Of a stretch of DNA of 64,000 nt, positions 17,654 to 27,682 are shown piece after piece. How positions within the stretch are numbered: position 1 is the stretch's first letter; each line of letters starts with the position of its first letter. A program made the position numbers and the translations under genes. A model generated the notes under the pieces. That model did no database searches. It saw only the letters and a list, made by a program, of their open reading frames with translations, and had not been told where the DNA came from. The stretch comes from Peptostreptococcus canis (GTDB lineage Bacteria; Bacillota; Clostridia; Peptostreptococcales; Peptostreptococcaceae), in the NCBI RefSeq assembly GCF_014229965.1, contig NZ_JABGBW010000004.1:39819-103818 (forward strand), in the 5' to 3' direction.

Positions 17654-19273
17654 TTACCCTCTTACCAATTTTAATTTCTTCAATTTAGCGAGTATGCTTC
17701 TTCCCTTAGGCATAGCTAGAATTTCCTCTTGAGTTATTCCTCCGATACCTATTATGACCACTACATATATAATTCCCCCCACTATTATGGCAAACAATGT
17801 AGAAATCTTATTTCCTAAAAACATACTTAGACCAATATATGTATACCTGGCCCCTAAAAACATAAGCATGACAGTAATAAGAGGTTTTATAAAGTAATCC
17901 ATCAAATTAAACTGAATGGATAAAGCTCTTTTGATATATATATATTCAAAAATGGCTGCTATTAGGTAAGATGCTACTGTACCAAAAGCCGAGCCAAGAA
18001 TATTTATACTTGGAATCGCAGTCAATGTGTAACTAATTACTATTTTTCCTGCAATACCACAAAGAAGAGCATATACAGGTATCATCGGTTTACCCATTCC
18101 CTGAAGTATTCCGTTGAACGTATATAGTAGACCTAAAAATATACATGCCGGAGAAAGAGTAAATAGTATCAATCCCACTACTTCGGCCGATTGTTTAGGA
18201 AAAAGTAATCCCATTATAGGTTGTGCAAGGGATGCAAGTCCGAATGCACAAGGTAAGACTAAAAGCAAAGTTATTTTAAATGCCATTTTTGCATTATGTC
18301 TTGCTTCATTAAATTTCTTTAAAGTATATGATTCTGAAATAGCCGGAACCAGACTCATACCTATTGCAGTGGTAAATATCATAGGCATAACTATTATAGG
18401 CATTGCCATCCCTGTTAACTGTCCTAATAAAGAATTTGCAGCCAATGTTGTAAAGCCTGCCGCTTTTAATCTGGCGATAACTATTACTGAATCAACCACA
18501 TTTACAAGTGGCATTACACAGGCCCCTATACTTATAGGTATTACCACCCTCACTATATTGAGGATAATTGTAGATGTATCTTGTTTTACATATCCTGTAC
18601 TATTTTCTATAAGATATTTTCTTTGTTTTGAGTCTTTAAAATATACTAACATCAAAAATATAAAAGATGCAAATGCACCTATAGTAGCACCGGATATACC
18701 ACCTGCAGCACCAATTTTAGGACCAAATTGTTTCATTAATATAAAAGCAAGTGCCAATCCTAAAAATACTCTAAATATCTGTTCAATAATCTGAGAAATA
18801 GCTATTCTTGACATCTGCTGGTATCCTTGATAATAGCCTCTATATGCCGACATAGATGGCACTATTAATAATGCTGGAGCAATTGCTTTCATTGCAGTTA
18901 ATGCATTTGGATTATGCTGAACATTTGTAACAATATTATCTGCACCTATAAAAAGGATTAAAAATGTCACAAGACCTGTCACAAATAGCATTAAATGTGT
19001 TATTTTAAAAATTTCATTTGCTCCTTTATGATTCCCCAATGCGACCTGCTCTGATACCAATTTTGCTATTGCAGTTGGAAATCCTGCAGTTGCCAATGTT
19101 AAAAATAGTGCATATACCGGATATGCAGTCTGATAATATCCCATTCCTTCAGCACCTATAAAATTGGCAAGTGGAATTCTAAATATGGCTCCTAATATTT
19201 TTATTATAACTCCTGCGGCACCTAATATCAGAGTGCCCATCAAAAATGAGTTTTTCTTATTACTAACTTTCAT
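17654..19273 (-). CDS. Polysaccharide/lipid flippase of the MVF (MurJ/SpoVB/YabM) family
   Basis: A protein of about 539 residues with about 14 membrane helices. It opens with KKNSFLMGTLILGAAGVIIK and continues PLANFIGAEGMGYYQTAYPVY, the SpoVB/YabM/MurJ signature. Members move lipid-linked precursors (lipid II or spore cortex and related) across the membrane. Its place directly before mazG matches yabM of Bacillus. No sporulation gene is adjacent, so it may act in vegetative wall synthesis. The start is at 19273 with GGAGG 5 bases upstream. Substrate not determinable. Confidence 0.88.
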   Translation of the reverse strand: MKVSNKKNSFLMGTLILGAAGVIIKILGAIFRIPLANFIGAEGMGYYQTAYPVYALFLTLATAGFPTAIAKLVSEQVALGNHKGANEIFKITHLMLFVTGLVTFLILFIGADNIVTNVQHNPNALTAMKAIAPALLIVPSMSAYRGYYQGYQQMSRIAISQIIEQIFRVFLGLALAFILMKQFGPKIGAAGGISGATIGAFASFIFLMLVYFKDSKQRKYLIENSTGYVKQDTSTIILNIVRVVIPISIGACVMPLVNVVDSVIVIARLKAAGFTTLAANSLLGQLTGMAMPIIVMPMIFTTAIGMSLVPAISESYTLKKFNEARHNAKMAFKITLLLVLPCAFGLASLAQPIMGLLFPKQSAEVVGLILFTLSPACIFLGLLYTFNGILQGMGKPMIPVYALLCGIAGKIVISYTLTAIPSINILGSAFGTVASYLIAAIFEYIYIKRALSIQFNLMDYFIKPLITVMLMFLGARYTYIGLSMFLGNKISTLFAIIVGGIIYVVVIIGIGGITQEEILAMPKGRSILAKLKKLKLVRG

Positions 19274-19315
19274 TTTTTCCTCCAATTTACAAAACTTAAA
19301 GTTAATCTAAAATTC

Positions 19316-19324
19316 ATTATATCA
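19316..19324 (-). promoter_or_regulatory. Candidate extended -10 promoter of yabM-mazG
   Basis: Minus strand TGATATAAT (TGn-TATAAT) 43 bp upstream of the flippase start. The -35 is poor. It lies after the pyr terminator, so a new start is needed here. Confidence 0.55.
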
Positions 19325-19401
19325 TAGAATAGACTTTTTTTATTATTTTTCAAATAAATAGCATTAAAAACACAAAAATATTTTCCATATAGAACGTCAA
19401 A

Positions 19402-19432
19402 ATAGCCTAGATAATCAATATATCTAGGCTAT
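19402..19432 (-). terminator. Terminator of the pyr operon
   Basis: A perfect 12-bp stem ATAGCCTAGATA / TATCTAGGCTAT (19402-19413 with 19421-19432), 7-base loop, short T tract on the minus strand. It lies 46 bp past the pyrE stop. Confidence 0.8.
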
Positions 19433-19477
19433 ACTTTTTATTGAAATTTACATATTATAAATACTGAATTCCAACGT

Positions 19478-20062
19478 CTACTTTTTAATATCTTTAAATT
19501 CTCTGCTGCCCGGCTTTACTAAATCAATTTTACCTTCTTTACATAAAACACACTCATCAGCATCATATACTTGAATATCCAAATCAATAGCACTGTAAAT
19601 AGGAATACCTATATCTTCTTTAGTTCTGTTTGCTATACATGCAACTCCAATTACTTCTCCGCCCAAAGCTTCCAGGACTTTTTTGGTCTCCATAGTAGAT
19701 TTACCTGTAGTTACTACATCTTCGGCTATTATTATTTTATCTCCCGGCTTTACTTCAAAACCTCTTCTCAATTCCATTACATTGTCTTTTCTCTCTGTAA
19801 ATATCGCTTCTTTTCCCAGTTGTCTTCCCAACTCGTAAGAAACTACAACTCCTCCCATGGCCGGACCAACGACTAGGTCAATATCTAAATCTTTAACTTT
19901 ATCAACTACTATACTAAGAACCTTTGCTGCCTGTTTTGGAAATCTTAATACTTTTGCACATTGTACATATCTATTTGAGTGCTTACCCGAAGATAGTAAA
20001 AAATGACCTTCTAATAAAGCATCACATTCTTTTAATATTTCTATTACATCTATATTTGACAT
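19478..20062 (-). CDS. pyrE: Orotate phosphoribosyltransferase
   Basis: A 194-residue enzyme that joins orotate to PRPP to give OMP. The PRPP-binding loop is [18 protein letters not shown] (about 110-128). [19 protein letters not shown] is the orotate-site block. It has the slightly longer C-terminus with two close cysteines (DECVLCKEG) typical of the clostridial/archaeal-like PyrE branch. It is the last gene of pyrB-K-D-E. pyrF and pyrC are not in this operon. Confidence 0.95.
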   Translation of the reverse strand: MSNIDVIEILKECDALLEGHFLLSSGKHSNRYVQCAKVLRFPKQAAKVLSIVVDKVKDLDIDLVVGPAMGGVVVSYELGRQLGKEAIFTERKDNVMELRRGFEVKPGDKIIIAEDVVTTGKSTMETKKVLEALGGEVIGVACIANRTKEDIGIPIYSAIDLDIQVYDADECVLCKEGKIDLVKPGSREFKDIKK

Positions 20063-20080
20063 TTTTATTTCTCCTATAAA

Positions 20081-20983
20081 TTATATTATTCCTCTGATTT
20101 CATCAAGGGATTTTATATTTCTATCATCCATAAATTTCTCAAGTTCTTCTATTATTTCTTCACCTATTCTTGGATTCACAAAATTCGCAGTTCCAATCTG
20201 AATACATGATGCTCCAGCCATTATAAACTCTACCACATCTTTTGCATTCATAATTCCACCCATTCCAATCACCGGAATTTTAACTGCTTTTGATACTTCA
20301 TATACCATTCTAAGGGCAATTGGCTTTATTGCCGGACCTGATAATCCTGCTGTAATATTATTAAAAACAGGTCTTCTATTTTCAATATCTATTGCCATAG
20401 CCTTAAAAGTATTAACCAGGGAAATTCCATCTGCTCCCTCTTCTTCACATACCTTTGCCATTTCCACAATATCTTCGGCATTGGGTGAAAGTTTCACAAC
20501 TAATGGTTTTGTAGTAGCTTTTCTAACAGCCTTCACTACTTCTCTTGCAACTTCGGATTTTATACCAAATGCCATTCCACCATGTTTTACATTTGGACAG
20601 GATATATTTAACTCCAAAATATCAAAATCTTTGTCATCCAATAATTTGGCACCTTCTACATAATCCTCTTCACAACCCCCGCCTAAATTGACGATCCTAC
20701 AGGTATTTAATTTGGAATAGTCCGGCAGCTCATTTTCTATAAAGCCTTTTACTCCGGGATTTTCAAGGCCTACACTGTTCATCATTCCGGATGGAGTTTC
20801 ATATACTCTCATTCCATCATTACCATTTCTTTTTTCGAATGTAAGTCCCTTGGAACTTATTCCACCTAACTTATTTATATTATATATCTCACCATATTCC
20901 TTGCCAAATCCAAATGTACCCGATGCCATTATAATAGGATTTTTCAATTCTATTCCACATAACTTTACTCTCAAATCTGCCAT
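20081..20983 (-). CDS. pyrD: Dihydroorotate dehydrogenase B, catalytic subunit
   Basis: A 300-residue FMN enzyme of class 1B (PyrDB). It oxidises dihydroorotate to orotate and passes electrons through PyrK to NAD+. The active-site cysteine is in [12 protein letters not shown] (about 127-138). FMN-binding blocks include [11 protein letters not shown] near the N-terminus and [22 protein letters not shown] near 240-262. Pairing with pyrK fits an anaerobe without quinone-linked PyrD. The start overlaps the pyrK stop by one base. Confidence 0.96.
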   Translation of the reverse strand: MADLRVKLCGIELKNPIIMASGTFGFGKEYGEIYNINKLGGISSKGLTFEKRNGNDGMRVYETPSGMMNSVGLENPGVKGFIENELPDYSKLNTCRIVNLGGGCEEDYVEGAKLLDDKDFDILELNISCPNVKHGGMAFGIKSEVAREVVKAVRKATTKPLVVKLSPNAEDIVEMAKVCEEEGADGISLVNTFKAMAIDIENRRPVFNNITAGLSGPAIKPIALRMVYEVSKAVKIPVIGMGGIMNAKDVVEFIMAGASCIQIGTANFVNPRIGEEIIEELEKFMDDRNIKSLDEIRGII

Positions 20984-21672
20984 TATAAAATCACATCCTC
21001 TCCCCAGAATACAGGACCATCTTTACAGGTCTTCTTATTTCCGGAATGTGTCTTACAGGTACAAACCAAACATGCTCCTACTCCACATGCCATATGATTT
21101 TCCAAAGAAACCTGGATTCTGGTTTTCTTTCCCTCTACCATTTTCATTAATTTTTTCATCATTGGAGTTGGTCCGCATGTCAATATATAATCGTACTTAT
21201 CGACATCTATTATATCAGTAATAAAAGTATTTCCGGTAGTTGTATATAAATTGCTACATACTTTTTCATAATCTTTAAGCATTATGGGTTCTTCCCTAAA
21301 TCCAAGATAAATATCACAATCATCCAGTTCTTTAGCCACCATATATAATGGAGCAATTCCAATTCCACCGCCAACTAAAGCAATCTTTCCGTCTACTTTT
21401 TGATATCCATTTCCATATGGACCCTCTAGCTTTATATTATCTCCACTTTTCAGTTTAGAAATAATAGTAGTTCCCTCACCTACTACTTTGTATAAAAAAC
21501 TTATTCCTTCATCATCTATATCGTATATGCTTATAGGTCTGGAAAGCAGCGGGTATTTATCCCATGCTCTAAGCATGTAAAACTGCCCCATCTTTGCCGA
21601 AAAATTCCCGGCTACTTTTATATAATACATTCCCTCTCCTACATATGTATTTTCTATTACTTTATATTCCAT
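20983..21672 (-). CDS. pyrK: Dihydroorotate dehydrogenase B, electron transfer subunit
   Basis: A 229-residue FAD and [2Fe-2S] protein. The FAD-binding RPISIYDID (RxxS type) lies at about residues 41-49, the NAD-binding [10 protein letters not shown] at about 103-112, and the cluster cysteines at the C-terminus in [13 protein letters not shown] and CKDGPVF. It forms the heterotetramer with PyrD. The ferredoxin-reductase-like fold and gene order (directly before pyrD) leave little doubt. Confidence 0.95.
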   Translation of the reverse strand: MEYKVIENTYVGEGMYYIKVAGNFSAKMGQFYMLRAWDKYPLLSRPISIYDIDDEGISFLYKVVGEGTTIISKLKSGDNIKLEGPYGNGYQKVDGKIALVGGGIGIAPLYMVAKELDDCDIYLGFREEPIMLKDYEKVCSNLYTTTGNTFITDIIDVDKYDYILTCGPTPMMKKLMKMVEGKKTRIQVSLENHMACGVGACLVCTCKTHSGNKKTCKDGPVFWGEDVIL

Positions 21673-21698
21673 TTTTCCACCTAACTTTATCTATTTTT

Positions 21699-22613
21699 TT
21701 AATCTATTCCTAAAAGCTTCATAATTAAAGCCATTCTGACATACATCCCATACTGGGCCTGTTCAAAATAAACAGCCCTTGGATCCGAATCTACTTCTAC
21801 GGATATTTCATTTACTCTTGGAAGCGGATGAAGAACAAGCATATCTTTATTTGCTTTATCCATTTTTTCCATATCCAAAACATAACTGTCTTTTAATCTT
21901 TCATATTCATTCTTGTCTTCAAATCTTTCCCTCTGAATTCTCGTCATATATAATATATCTAAATTTCCTATAGAATCTTCTAAACTGGAAGTTTCTATAA
22001 ATTCAACTCCGTCTATATCTTCTTTCACGGATTTGGGCATACTAAGTTCATCCGGAGATATAAATACGAATTTTATACCTGAATACCTTGACATTGCCTT
22101 CGCAAGAGAATGAACGGTTCTTCCGTATTTTAAATCTCCACACATGCCTATAGTTAAATTATTTAAATCACCTTTTAATGATTTGATTGTAAGTAAATCT
22201 GTAAGAGTTTGAGTTGGATGTTGATTGCCACCATCACCGGCATTGATAAAAGGCAGTGGGCAAACCGCTGACGCCTGATTTGCGGCACCTGAGACAGGGT
22301 GTCTCATGGTTATAATATCGACATATTTAGAAACTATCGTAATCGTATCCTCAAGAGTTTCTCCCTTTGAAACAGAAGATGCATTTGGATCTGAAAATCC
22401 GATGATTCTTCCTCCCAGCCTGTTCATAGCTGCCTCAAAACTCAATCTGGTACGAGTAGATGGTTCATAGAAAAGTGTGGCCATTAATTTGCCCTCACAT
22501 TTATTGAAATAATTTTGTGGATTTTTCTTTATATCCATCCCTAATTCAAGCACGGAATTGATCTCTTCAACAGAAAAATCATCCGGCTTTACTAAATGTC
22601 TGTTCATTAACAT
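21699..22613 (-). CDS. pyrB: Aspartate carbamoyltransferase catalytic subunit
   Basis: Makes carbamoyl-aspartate, the committed pyrimidine step. Carbamoyl-phosphate residues lie in [15 protein letters not shown] (about 45-60), then MRHPVSGAA and the late HPLPRVNEI. About 305 residues from the ATG at 22613, which has AAGGAGG 6 bases upstream. An open frame extends 36 codons further, but it runs through a PyrR-type RNA hairpin and has no ribosome site, so I reject it. No pyrI regulatory gene follows. It is the first gene of the operon and lies behind the regulatory leader. Confidence 0.95.
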   Translation of the reverse strand: MLMNRHLVKPDDFSVEEINSVLELGMDIKKNPQNYFNKCEGKLMATLFYEPSTRTRLSFEAAMNRLGGRIIGFSDPNASSVSKGETLEDTITIVSKYVDIITMRHPVSGAANQASAVCPLPFINAGDGGNQHPTQTLTDLLTIKSLKGDLNNLTIGMCGDLKYGRTVHSLAKAMSRYSGIKFVFISPDELSMPKSVKEDIDGVEFIETSSLEDSIGNLDILYMTRIQRERFEDKNEYERLKDSYVLDMEKMDKANKDMLVLHPLPRVNEISVEVDSDPRAVYFEQAQYGMYVRMALIMKLLGID

Positions 22614-22618
22614 ATTTT

Positions 22619-22642
22619 CCTCCTTTTCGGCCTCACAGGACC
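22619..22642 (-). promoter_or_regulatory. PyrR-binding RNA hairpin abutting the pyrB Shine-Dalgarno
   Basis: On the minus strand the leader reads GGTCCTGTGAGGCC (22642-22629), then GAAAAGGAGG (the SD). GGTC pairs with GGCC (one G-U) around hexaloop CUGUGA, matching the known PyrR site (ARUCCNGNGAGGYU, loop CNGNGA) except at the first and last bases. A lower CUUU/AAAG stem with a 5' bulge can form and would reach into the SD. No terminator/antiterminator pair is seen. Bound PyrR would therefore block ribosome entry, giving translational control by UMP/UTP. Confidence 0.7.
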
Positions 22643-22677
22643 CAATTAAAGTATTGAAATTAATCTCTTTTCTAAAC

Positions 22678-22706
22678 AGATTATCACCTTCGAGCCAATT
22701 TGTCAA
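22678..22706 (-). promoter_or_regulatory. Promoter of pyrB operon
   Basis: Minus strand TTGACA (22701-22706), 17-bp spacer ending in TGA, then TAATCT (22678-22683). Alternatively, GATAAT at 15-bp spacing. The start would fall near 22672, giving a leader of about 60 nt that contains the PyrR hairpin. Confidence 0.55.
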
Positions 22707-22823
22707 TTTATTAGAACACATTAATATATATTTTTATTCTTTTAAATACATTTTTTATATATTAAGATATTTTATATCCTAAAATAACACGTGGTTTTAT
22801 ATATGGATTATTGCAATATAAAA

Positions 22824-22858
22824 CGTAGAGTCAATCACTAAATGTGATGTTCTCTACG
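22824..22858 (-). terminator. Terminator of the ccdA-msrAB genes
   Basis: Outer stem CGTAGAG / CTCTACG (22824-22830 with 22852-22858) and inner stem ATCAC / GTGAT, then TTTTAT on the minus strand. It lies about 70 bp past the msrAB stop. Confidence 0.75.
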
Positions 22859-22925
22859 CCCTATAAGATTATAATATTTTGTGGCTACTCGCTAACATAT
22901 TTTTTGTCTGTTTTATACATCCTTC

Positions 22926-24047
22926 CTATTCTATATATCCCAACAGGTAGCCATATCCTTTCTCATCCATTTGTGATTTGGGAATAAACTTTATAGAAAG
23001 ACTGTTTATACAAAATCTAAGGCCTCCTTTTTCTTTTGGACCGTCATCAAATACATGCCCCAGATGTGAGTCGCCTACTCTACTTCTTACTTCAATCCTT
23101 TTCATATTGAAACTATTGTCATCATGATATGTCAATACATCATTAGATATAGGTTTTGAAAAACTTGGCCATCCACATCCCGATTCATACTTATCTCTGG
23201 ATGAAAATAGGGGTTCACCTGTAACGATATCAACATATATGCCCGAATCAAATTTATCCCAATATCTGTTTGAAAAAGCACTTTCAGTTTTATTTTCTTG
23301 AGTTACGGAATACTCTTCCGGTGTCAATTTGATTCTCAATTCTTTATCTGCGGGCTTTTTATATTTACCCGGATCTATAAGCGGAACATCGGCTTCTTCA
23401 ACATCTATATGGCAATATCCACCCGGATTTTTCTTTAAATAGTCTTGATGGTATTCCTCTGCAAGAACGTACTGTCTTAACGGCTCAACTTCAACGACCA
23501 CTTTTTGATTTAGTTCCTTTTCTTTTTGCTCAATCACTTCCTTTATTACATTTTTATCTTTATCATTTGAATAGTATATTCCCGTTCTATACTGGGCACC
23601 CACATCATTTCCCTGCTTGTTTACGCTCGTCGGGTCTATAACCCTAAAATATCGTAGAAGAACTTCTCTTAGAGAAATAATATTTGCATCATATTTTAAG
23701 TGAACAGTTTCAGCATGCATGGTATTTTTTAGTAATCTGTAACTTGTGTTTTCAGTATTGCCATTTGCATACCCGACAGTTGCATCTTCTATACCTTCAA
23801 TTCTGGAAAAATATTCTTCCAATCCCCAGAAACACCCTCCTGCCAAATAAATTTCTTTTATATTTTTGTTTTTATTTATTTTTGAAACCTCCTTTTTCTT
23901 TGACTCCCCTACCAATTTTGCTACTCTTTCCTTATAAGCAGTTATATCGGATTTGACTATATTTTGTTTTGAAAATCCGATTATGGCTACTAATATTATT
24001 ATAAGAAAAATTAATATATAAATATTCTTCTTTTCCACATTAATCAA
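22926..24047 (-). CDS. msrAB: Membrane-anchored methionine sulfoxide reductase MsrA-MsrB fusion
   Basis: A 373-residue extracytoplasmic repair enzyme that reduces both S- and R-methionine sulfoxide. An N-terminal hydrophobic anchor (about 9-25) leads to the MsrA domain (about 64-215; nucleophile C72 in GGCFWG, recycling C212 in GYCHID). The MsrB domain follows (about 240-365; catalytic C346 in RFCINS, second C291 in SGCGWPSF). The zinc CxxC pairs of many MsrB proteins are absent ([11 protein letters not shown] instead). The electron donors are probably the neighbouring thioredoxin lipoprotein and CcdA. It starts 53 bp after the lipoprotein gene. Confidence 0.94.
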   Translation of the reverse strand: MINVEKKNIYILIFLIIILVAIIGFSKQNIVKSDITAYKERVAKLVGESKKKEVSKINKNKNIKEIYLAGGCFWGLEEYFSRIEGIEDATVGYANGNTENTSYRLLKNTMHAETVHLKYDANIISLREVLLRYFRVIDPTSVNKQGNDVGAQYRTGIYYSNDKDKNVIKEVIEQKEKELNQKVVVEVEPLRQYVLAEEYHQDYLKKNPGGYCHIDVEEADVPLIDPGKYKKPADKELRIKLTPEEYSVTQENKTESAFSNRYWDKFDSGIYVDIVTGEPLFSSRDKYESGCGWPSFSKPISNDVLTYHDDNSFNMKRIEVRSRVGDSHLGHVFDDGPKEKGGLRFCINSLSIKFIPKSQMDEKGYGYLLGYIE

Positions 24048-24100
24048 CCCTCTTTTATATTAATTTCATATACACCTGCAATAAGTCACATAAAATTATA

Positions 24101-24796
24101 TTATTTAACCTCTTTCATCATTGTCTTTATCTGTTCTTCGTTCTGATAGCCAGGCATAAATTTAACCAATACGCCATCAGTACCAATATAAGCTGATGAT
24201 GGATATCCCTTTATATTAAGTGATTTTACAATAGCCTCTCCGTTAGTATCCATTAATACTTTAAGATTTTTATATCCAAGTGATTTGTACCATTTTTTAA
24301 ATTCTTCTTCTTTCTTTTCATTTCCGAATCCCGGTGAAACTATAGATATAACTTCGAAATCATTCTCTTTACCGGCTAATTTATCCGTTTCCGGAAGTGT
24401 ATCAAGGCAAACTGAACACCACGAAGCCCAAAATTTCACATATACTTTTTTACCTTTATAATCCGACAATTTTACCTTATTTCCATCGACATCCATAAGT
24501 GTGAAATCTTTTAATTTTTCTCCTTTATTCATAGTTTCATTCATCTTGTCTTTATCCATCATATCATCTTTTTTCATATTATCTTTATGCATATCGTCTT
24601 TTTTCATTTTGTCCTTTTCCATGTGCATCTTATCTTTTTCCATATTTTTACCTTTCTTCATTTCCATAGATGATTTTTCTTTATCCATCTTCATATCCTT
24701 TTTACTCGTGTCAGCATTAGAACAACCAACTAAAACTAAAGTACTAACCATAAAAGCTGCAGCTACTTTCATTCCATTCTTCTTCAATAAATTCAT
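24101..24796 (-). CDS. Thioredoxin-like (TlpA) lipoprotein with methionine-rich linker
   Basis: A 231-residue protein with a lipoprotein signal peptide (lipobox LVGC, C25). A low-complexity linker (about 31-92) made mostly of K, D, M and E contains 14 methionines in 60 residues. A TlpA/ResA-type thioredoxin domain (about 93-231) follows, with active site WCSVC (C127, C130) and a late cis-proline region KGYPSSAYIG. It is expected outside the membrane, reduced by CcdA and reducing MsrAB. The methionine-rich linker is unusual. It could be a spacer, a sacrificial oxidant sink that MsrAB repairs, or a metal-binding tether. The start ATG has GAGAGG upstream. Confidence 0.88.
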   Translation of the reverse strand: MNLLKKNGMKVAAAFMVSTLVLVGCSNADTSKKDMKMDKEKSSMEMKKGKNMEKDKMHMEKDKMKKDDMHKDNMKKDDMMDKDKMNETMNKGEKLKDFTLMDVDGNKVKLSDYKGKKVYVKFWASWCSVCLDTLPETDKLAGKENDFEVISIVSPGFGNEKKEEEFKKWYKSLGYKNLKVLMDTNGEAIVKSLNIKGYPSSAYIGTDGVLVKFMPGYQNEEQIKTMMKEVK

Positions 24797-24930
24797 AATA
24801 ACCTCTCCTTTTCATTTTTCATTTATATTTTATAAATTCATCCAGACAACCGGATAGTTTAATCTTCTTTTTATATCTTCTTTTTTATCAATTTCTTTTT
24901 TTATGTCTTTTTTAATCAATATTTTCGTGC

Positions 24931-25641
24931 CTATCCTATAATAGAAAGCAAGAAATTCAATTTGCCAAACATCAATAATAGTCCCATTACTACTATCAAT
25001 GCACCGCCAATTCTTTTAATCAAAACGATATGTTTTTTCACCCTCGTAAAATACTTCATGACAAATGATGACGCAAAAGCTAATATTACAAAAGGAATAG
25101 AAAGACCTATGGCATATATAATCATCAGCAAAGCCCCGAAAATTGCACCTTGTTCACCTGATGCAGCCACTGCTAGTACCGAACTTAATACAGGTCCTAT
25201 ACATGGGGTCCATCCAAAACTAAATGTCAGTCCCAGCAAATAGGCACCCAGGTATCCTCCCTTTTTTCCCTTGTTAAAATCGACTGTTTTTTGATATTGA
25301 AGTTTTTTAATATTTATTATTTCCATTTGATGCAAACCTAATATAATGACTATGACTCCCATAATATAGTTTGTATAAGGACTATATAATATTTTTCCCA
25401 AAGCACCTGCTCCATAGCCTAGTATAAAAAAAACCATCGACAGTCCCAGTATAAAAAACAATGTTTTAAATATGGGTCTGGTAAATACTTTGTACTTGCC
25501 AATTCCTATAGTTTTTTCTCCGGTATCTTCTATTAATGTACCTATATATACCGGTAATAATGGAAATATACATGGAGAAAAAAATGATAATATCCCTGCT
25601 CCAAATACCGATACTGCGAAAATGGTCGAATATGCATTCAT
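24931..25641 (-). CDS. ccdA: CcdA-family thiol-disulfide transmembrane electron carrier
   Basis: A protein of about 236 residues with six membrane helices. The redox pair C24 (SPCIFPLLP) and C147 (GWTPCIGPVL) are the conserved DsbD-beta/CcdA cysteines that shuttle electrons from cytoplasmic thioredoxin outward. I start at the ATG at 25641 with AAAGGGGG upstream. A TTG at 25692 lacks a ribosome site. It is the first gene of ccdA-trx-msrAB, the same set of functions found together in streptococci and fusobacteria for surface Met-SO repair. Confidence 0.92.
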   Translation of the reverse strand: MNAYSTIFAVSVFGAGILSFFSPCIFPLLPVYIGTLIEDTGEKTIGIGKYKVFTRPIFKTLFFILGLSMVFFILGYGAGALGKILYSPYTNYIMGVIVIILGLHQMEIINIKKLQYQKTVDFNKGKKGGYLGAYLLGLTFSFGWTPCIGPVLSSVLAVAASGEQGAIFGALLMIIYAIGLSIPFVILAFASSFVMKYFTRVKKHIVLIKRIGGALIVVMGLLLMFGKLNFLLSIIG

Positions 25642-25791
25642 AGATTCAACCCCCTTTCCTAAAAAATTCTTAATAGACTCCCCAAATCCCAAATCAAAAT
25701 ACTTTTTTATTTTTTCATTATTCTGGTATGAGTGTATTTAAGACTTCTATTTATTTTATGATTTTATTATATAGATTATTTACATATATAA

Positions 25792-25843
25792 AAATAGAAT
25801 ATGATACGTAAAAACTTGAATTTTTTACTATCATATTCTATTT
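25792..25843 (-). terminator. Long hairpin terminator after the two-component genes
   Basis: A 15-bp perfect stem (25792-25806 with 25829-25843) continues past one unpaired C into a further 7 bp (GTAAAAA / TTTTTAC), ending in a 7-base loop. TTTTATATA follows on the minus strand. It separates ade-yesN-yesM from ccdA-msrAB. Confidence 0.8.
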
Positions 25844-25951
25844 AAGATCATAAAACTATTTTTTTATATTTTTAAACCATATATTAAATTTCATAATTTA
25901 AAAATATAATTTCCTATTAGATGTGTTATCTTTTATCATTTTACATAACAT

Positions 25952-27682
25952 CTATATCATCATGTTTTTTGCAATATCTAAATCACATTTTTTAGGCATA
26001 TAAAATACTACCTTTGTATATTTGTCCGGTTCCGAATCTACATCCATCTTATAGTTTTTGCCAAAATAAAGTGATAATCTCCTGTTTACATTTTTTAAAC
26101 CTACTCCGCCCAATCGATTTGTCATCTCATCTTTCTTCATTTTGACCGGCATCCCTTTTCCGTTATCTTCAATACTCACTTTAATATAGTCGACTACATT
26201 TTCTACTTTTATTTTTATAAATCCATCTCGTTCTATCTCTTTTATCCCATGATAAATAGAATTTTCTACTACAGGCTGAAGAATTAGTTTAGGTATAATA
26301 AAGTCCTTACATTCATCAATTTCCTCTATATGATAATTTAACTTTTTGCCATACCTTTTCTTTTGAATAAAGAGATATTGTCTGACATGATCTATTTCAT
26401 CCGAAAGGCTTATCATTTCATTTCCTTGATTTAAAGATAGTCTAAAGTATTTTGCAAGAGATTTTGTGATTTCAACCACACTTTCACTATCATTGAATTC
26501 TGCCATCCATATAATCGTGTCCAAAGTATTATACAAAAAATGAGGATTTATCTGACTTGCCAATGCTTTAAGCTCATATTCACGTATATCCTGCTCTTTT
26601 TCTCTTACATCTTTCATCAATTGACTTATTTTATCTAACATAAGATTAAACTTTTTTGAAAGCTCTTCAATTTCAATAGAACCAGTCTCTTTAGCCCTTA
26701 TATTCTGATTTCCCTTTTCTATTTCTATCATCACTTCCCTAAGATCTTTTATAGGTCTGACACATCTTTTTATTATAAAGAAAACTCCCATTGAAGCTAC
26801 TATAATAGCAAGTATTGCGATTAATGAAAACGAATTTATAAGCGTTCTCTTCACGGTATTTAATTCATCCAATGAAGCTACGGCCGTTATATTCCACCCT
26901 AAATCCTCAATAAAATAATGTCTTACAAATAAAGATTCTTTATCCATATAACCGTCTTTATTATTGGAAAGTTTCAACATTTTGTTTCTCAATTCTGTAT
27001 CGGTAAATACATTTTTATCCGGATGATAGACTACCTGCCCCTGTTCATCAATTATAAATGCATATCCATATTTTCCAAGATCAAGTTTATTCAAATAGCT
27101 TTCAATTGCCCTATAATCTACATCTAACCTGACTACTCCTAAATTATTTCCCTGATTATCTACAATTTCCTGGGTTACAGATATTACCCAACTTTCTTTG
27201 TCCGATGTTAAATCCTCTTTTCTGGCCGATGTTAGAACGGGTATACTATTTTTTTGTATGGCTAATTTATACCACTTTTCCTCCATCATATTATCAGACA
27301 TCTTCATCTCAAGATGGGATTCATTTGATATAACCCTGCCGTCTTTCGTTATAATAACAGCTGAAACAAGATTTTCATCAGTATTTATAATTGTTTTTAT
27401 TAATTCGTTTGATTTTTCTCTCCTTGTGCTTGAATTACTGGTTATAAATTCATATATCGTATTGTTCTTTGATATTGAATTTGCAGTCATCTTGAGTTTA
27501 TTTGTATAGCTATTTATATAATCGACTGTTCTTTTTACAGATTCAGATGTTTTTTTTTCGGTATCATGCATTATAATTTTTGAACTAACATCATAATTCA
27601 GCCATCCGACAACTAAAAGTAATATAGAAATAGATACTAAAAAATAAGTGGTTAATTCAAAAACCAGTGATCTTTTCTTCAC
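25952..27682 (-). CDS. YesM-type sensor histidine kinase
   Basis: A 576-residue membrane kinase. TM1 is at about 11-27, an extracytoplasmic Cache-type sensor at about 30-280, TM2 at about 283-304, and HAMP at about 305-357. The LytS/YesM His_kinase block SQINPHFLYNTLDT follows with H381, then an ATPase domain with NSIYHG, DNGKGM and GGVGLKNVNRRL. The start is a GTG at 27682, sharing a base with the stop of the response-regulator gene. GAGAGGTGA precedes it. YesMN pairs usually sense sugars, oligopeptides or other nutrients, and the ligand is unknown here. Confidence 0.93.
   Translation of the reverse strand: MKKRSLVFELTTYFLVSISILLLVVGWLNYDVSSKIIMHDTEKKTSESVKRTVDYINSYTNKLKMTANSISKNNTIYEFITSNSSTRREKSNELIKTIINTDENLVSAVIITKDGRVISNESHLEMKMSDNMMEEKWYKLAIQKNSIPVLTSARKEDLTSDKESWVISVTQEIVDNQGNNLGVVRLDVDYRAIESYLNKLDLGKYGYAFIIDEQGQVVYHPDKNVFTDTELRNKMLKLSNNKDGYMDKESLFVRHYFIEDLGWNITAVASLDELNTVKRTLINSFSLIAILAIIVASMGVFFIIKRCVRPIKDLREVMIEIEKGNQNIRAKETGSIEIEELSKKFNLMLDKISQLMKDVREKEQDIREYELKALASQINPHFLYNTLDTIIWMAEFNDSESVVEITKSLAKYFRLSLNQGNEMISLSDEIDHVRQYLFIQKKRYGKKLNYHIEEIDECKDFIIPKLILQPVVENSIYHGIKEIERDGFIKIKVENVVDYIKVSIEDNGKGMPVKMKKDEMTNRLGGVGLKNVNRRLSLYFGKNYKMDVDSEPDKYTKVVFYMPKKCDLDIAKNMMI

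Noticed and set aside
18114..18794. 226-codon plus-strand ORF antisense to the SpoVB-like flippase gene
   Set aside because: It mirrors a hydrophobic, well-conserved gene in the opposite frame, has no ribosome site or family resemblance, and is explained as an antisense shadow.
22614..22721. 36-codon N-terminal extension of pyrB from an ATG at 22721
   Set aside because: It runs through the PyrR hairpin and over the promoter, has no ribosome site, and the ATG at 22613 has AAGGAGG at good spacing.
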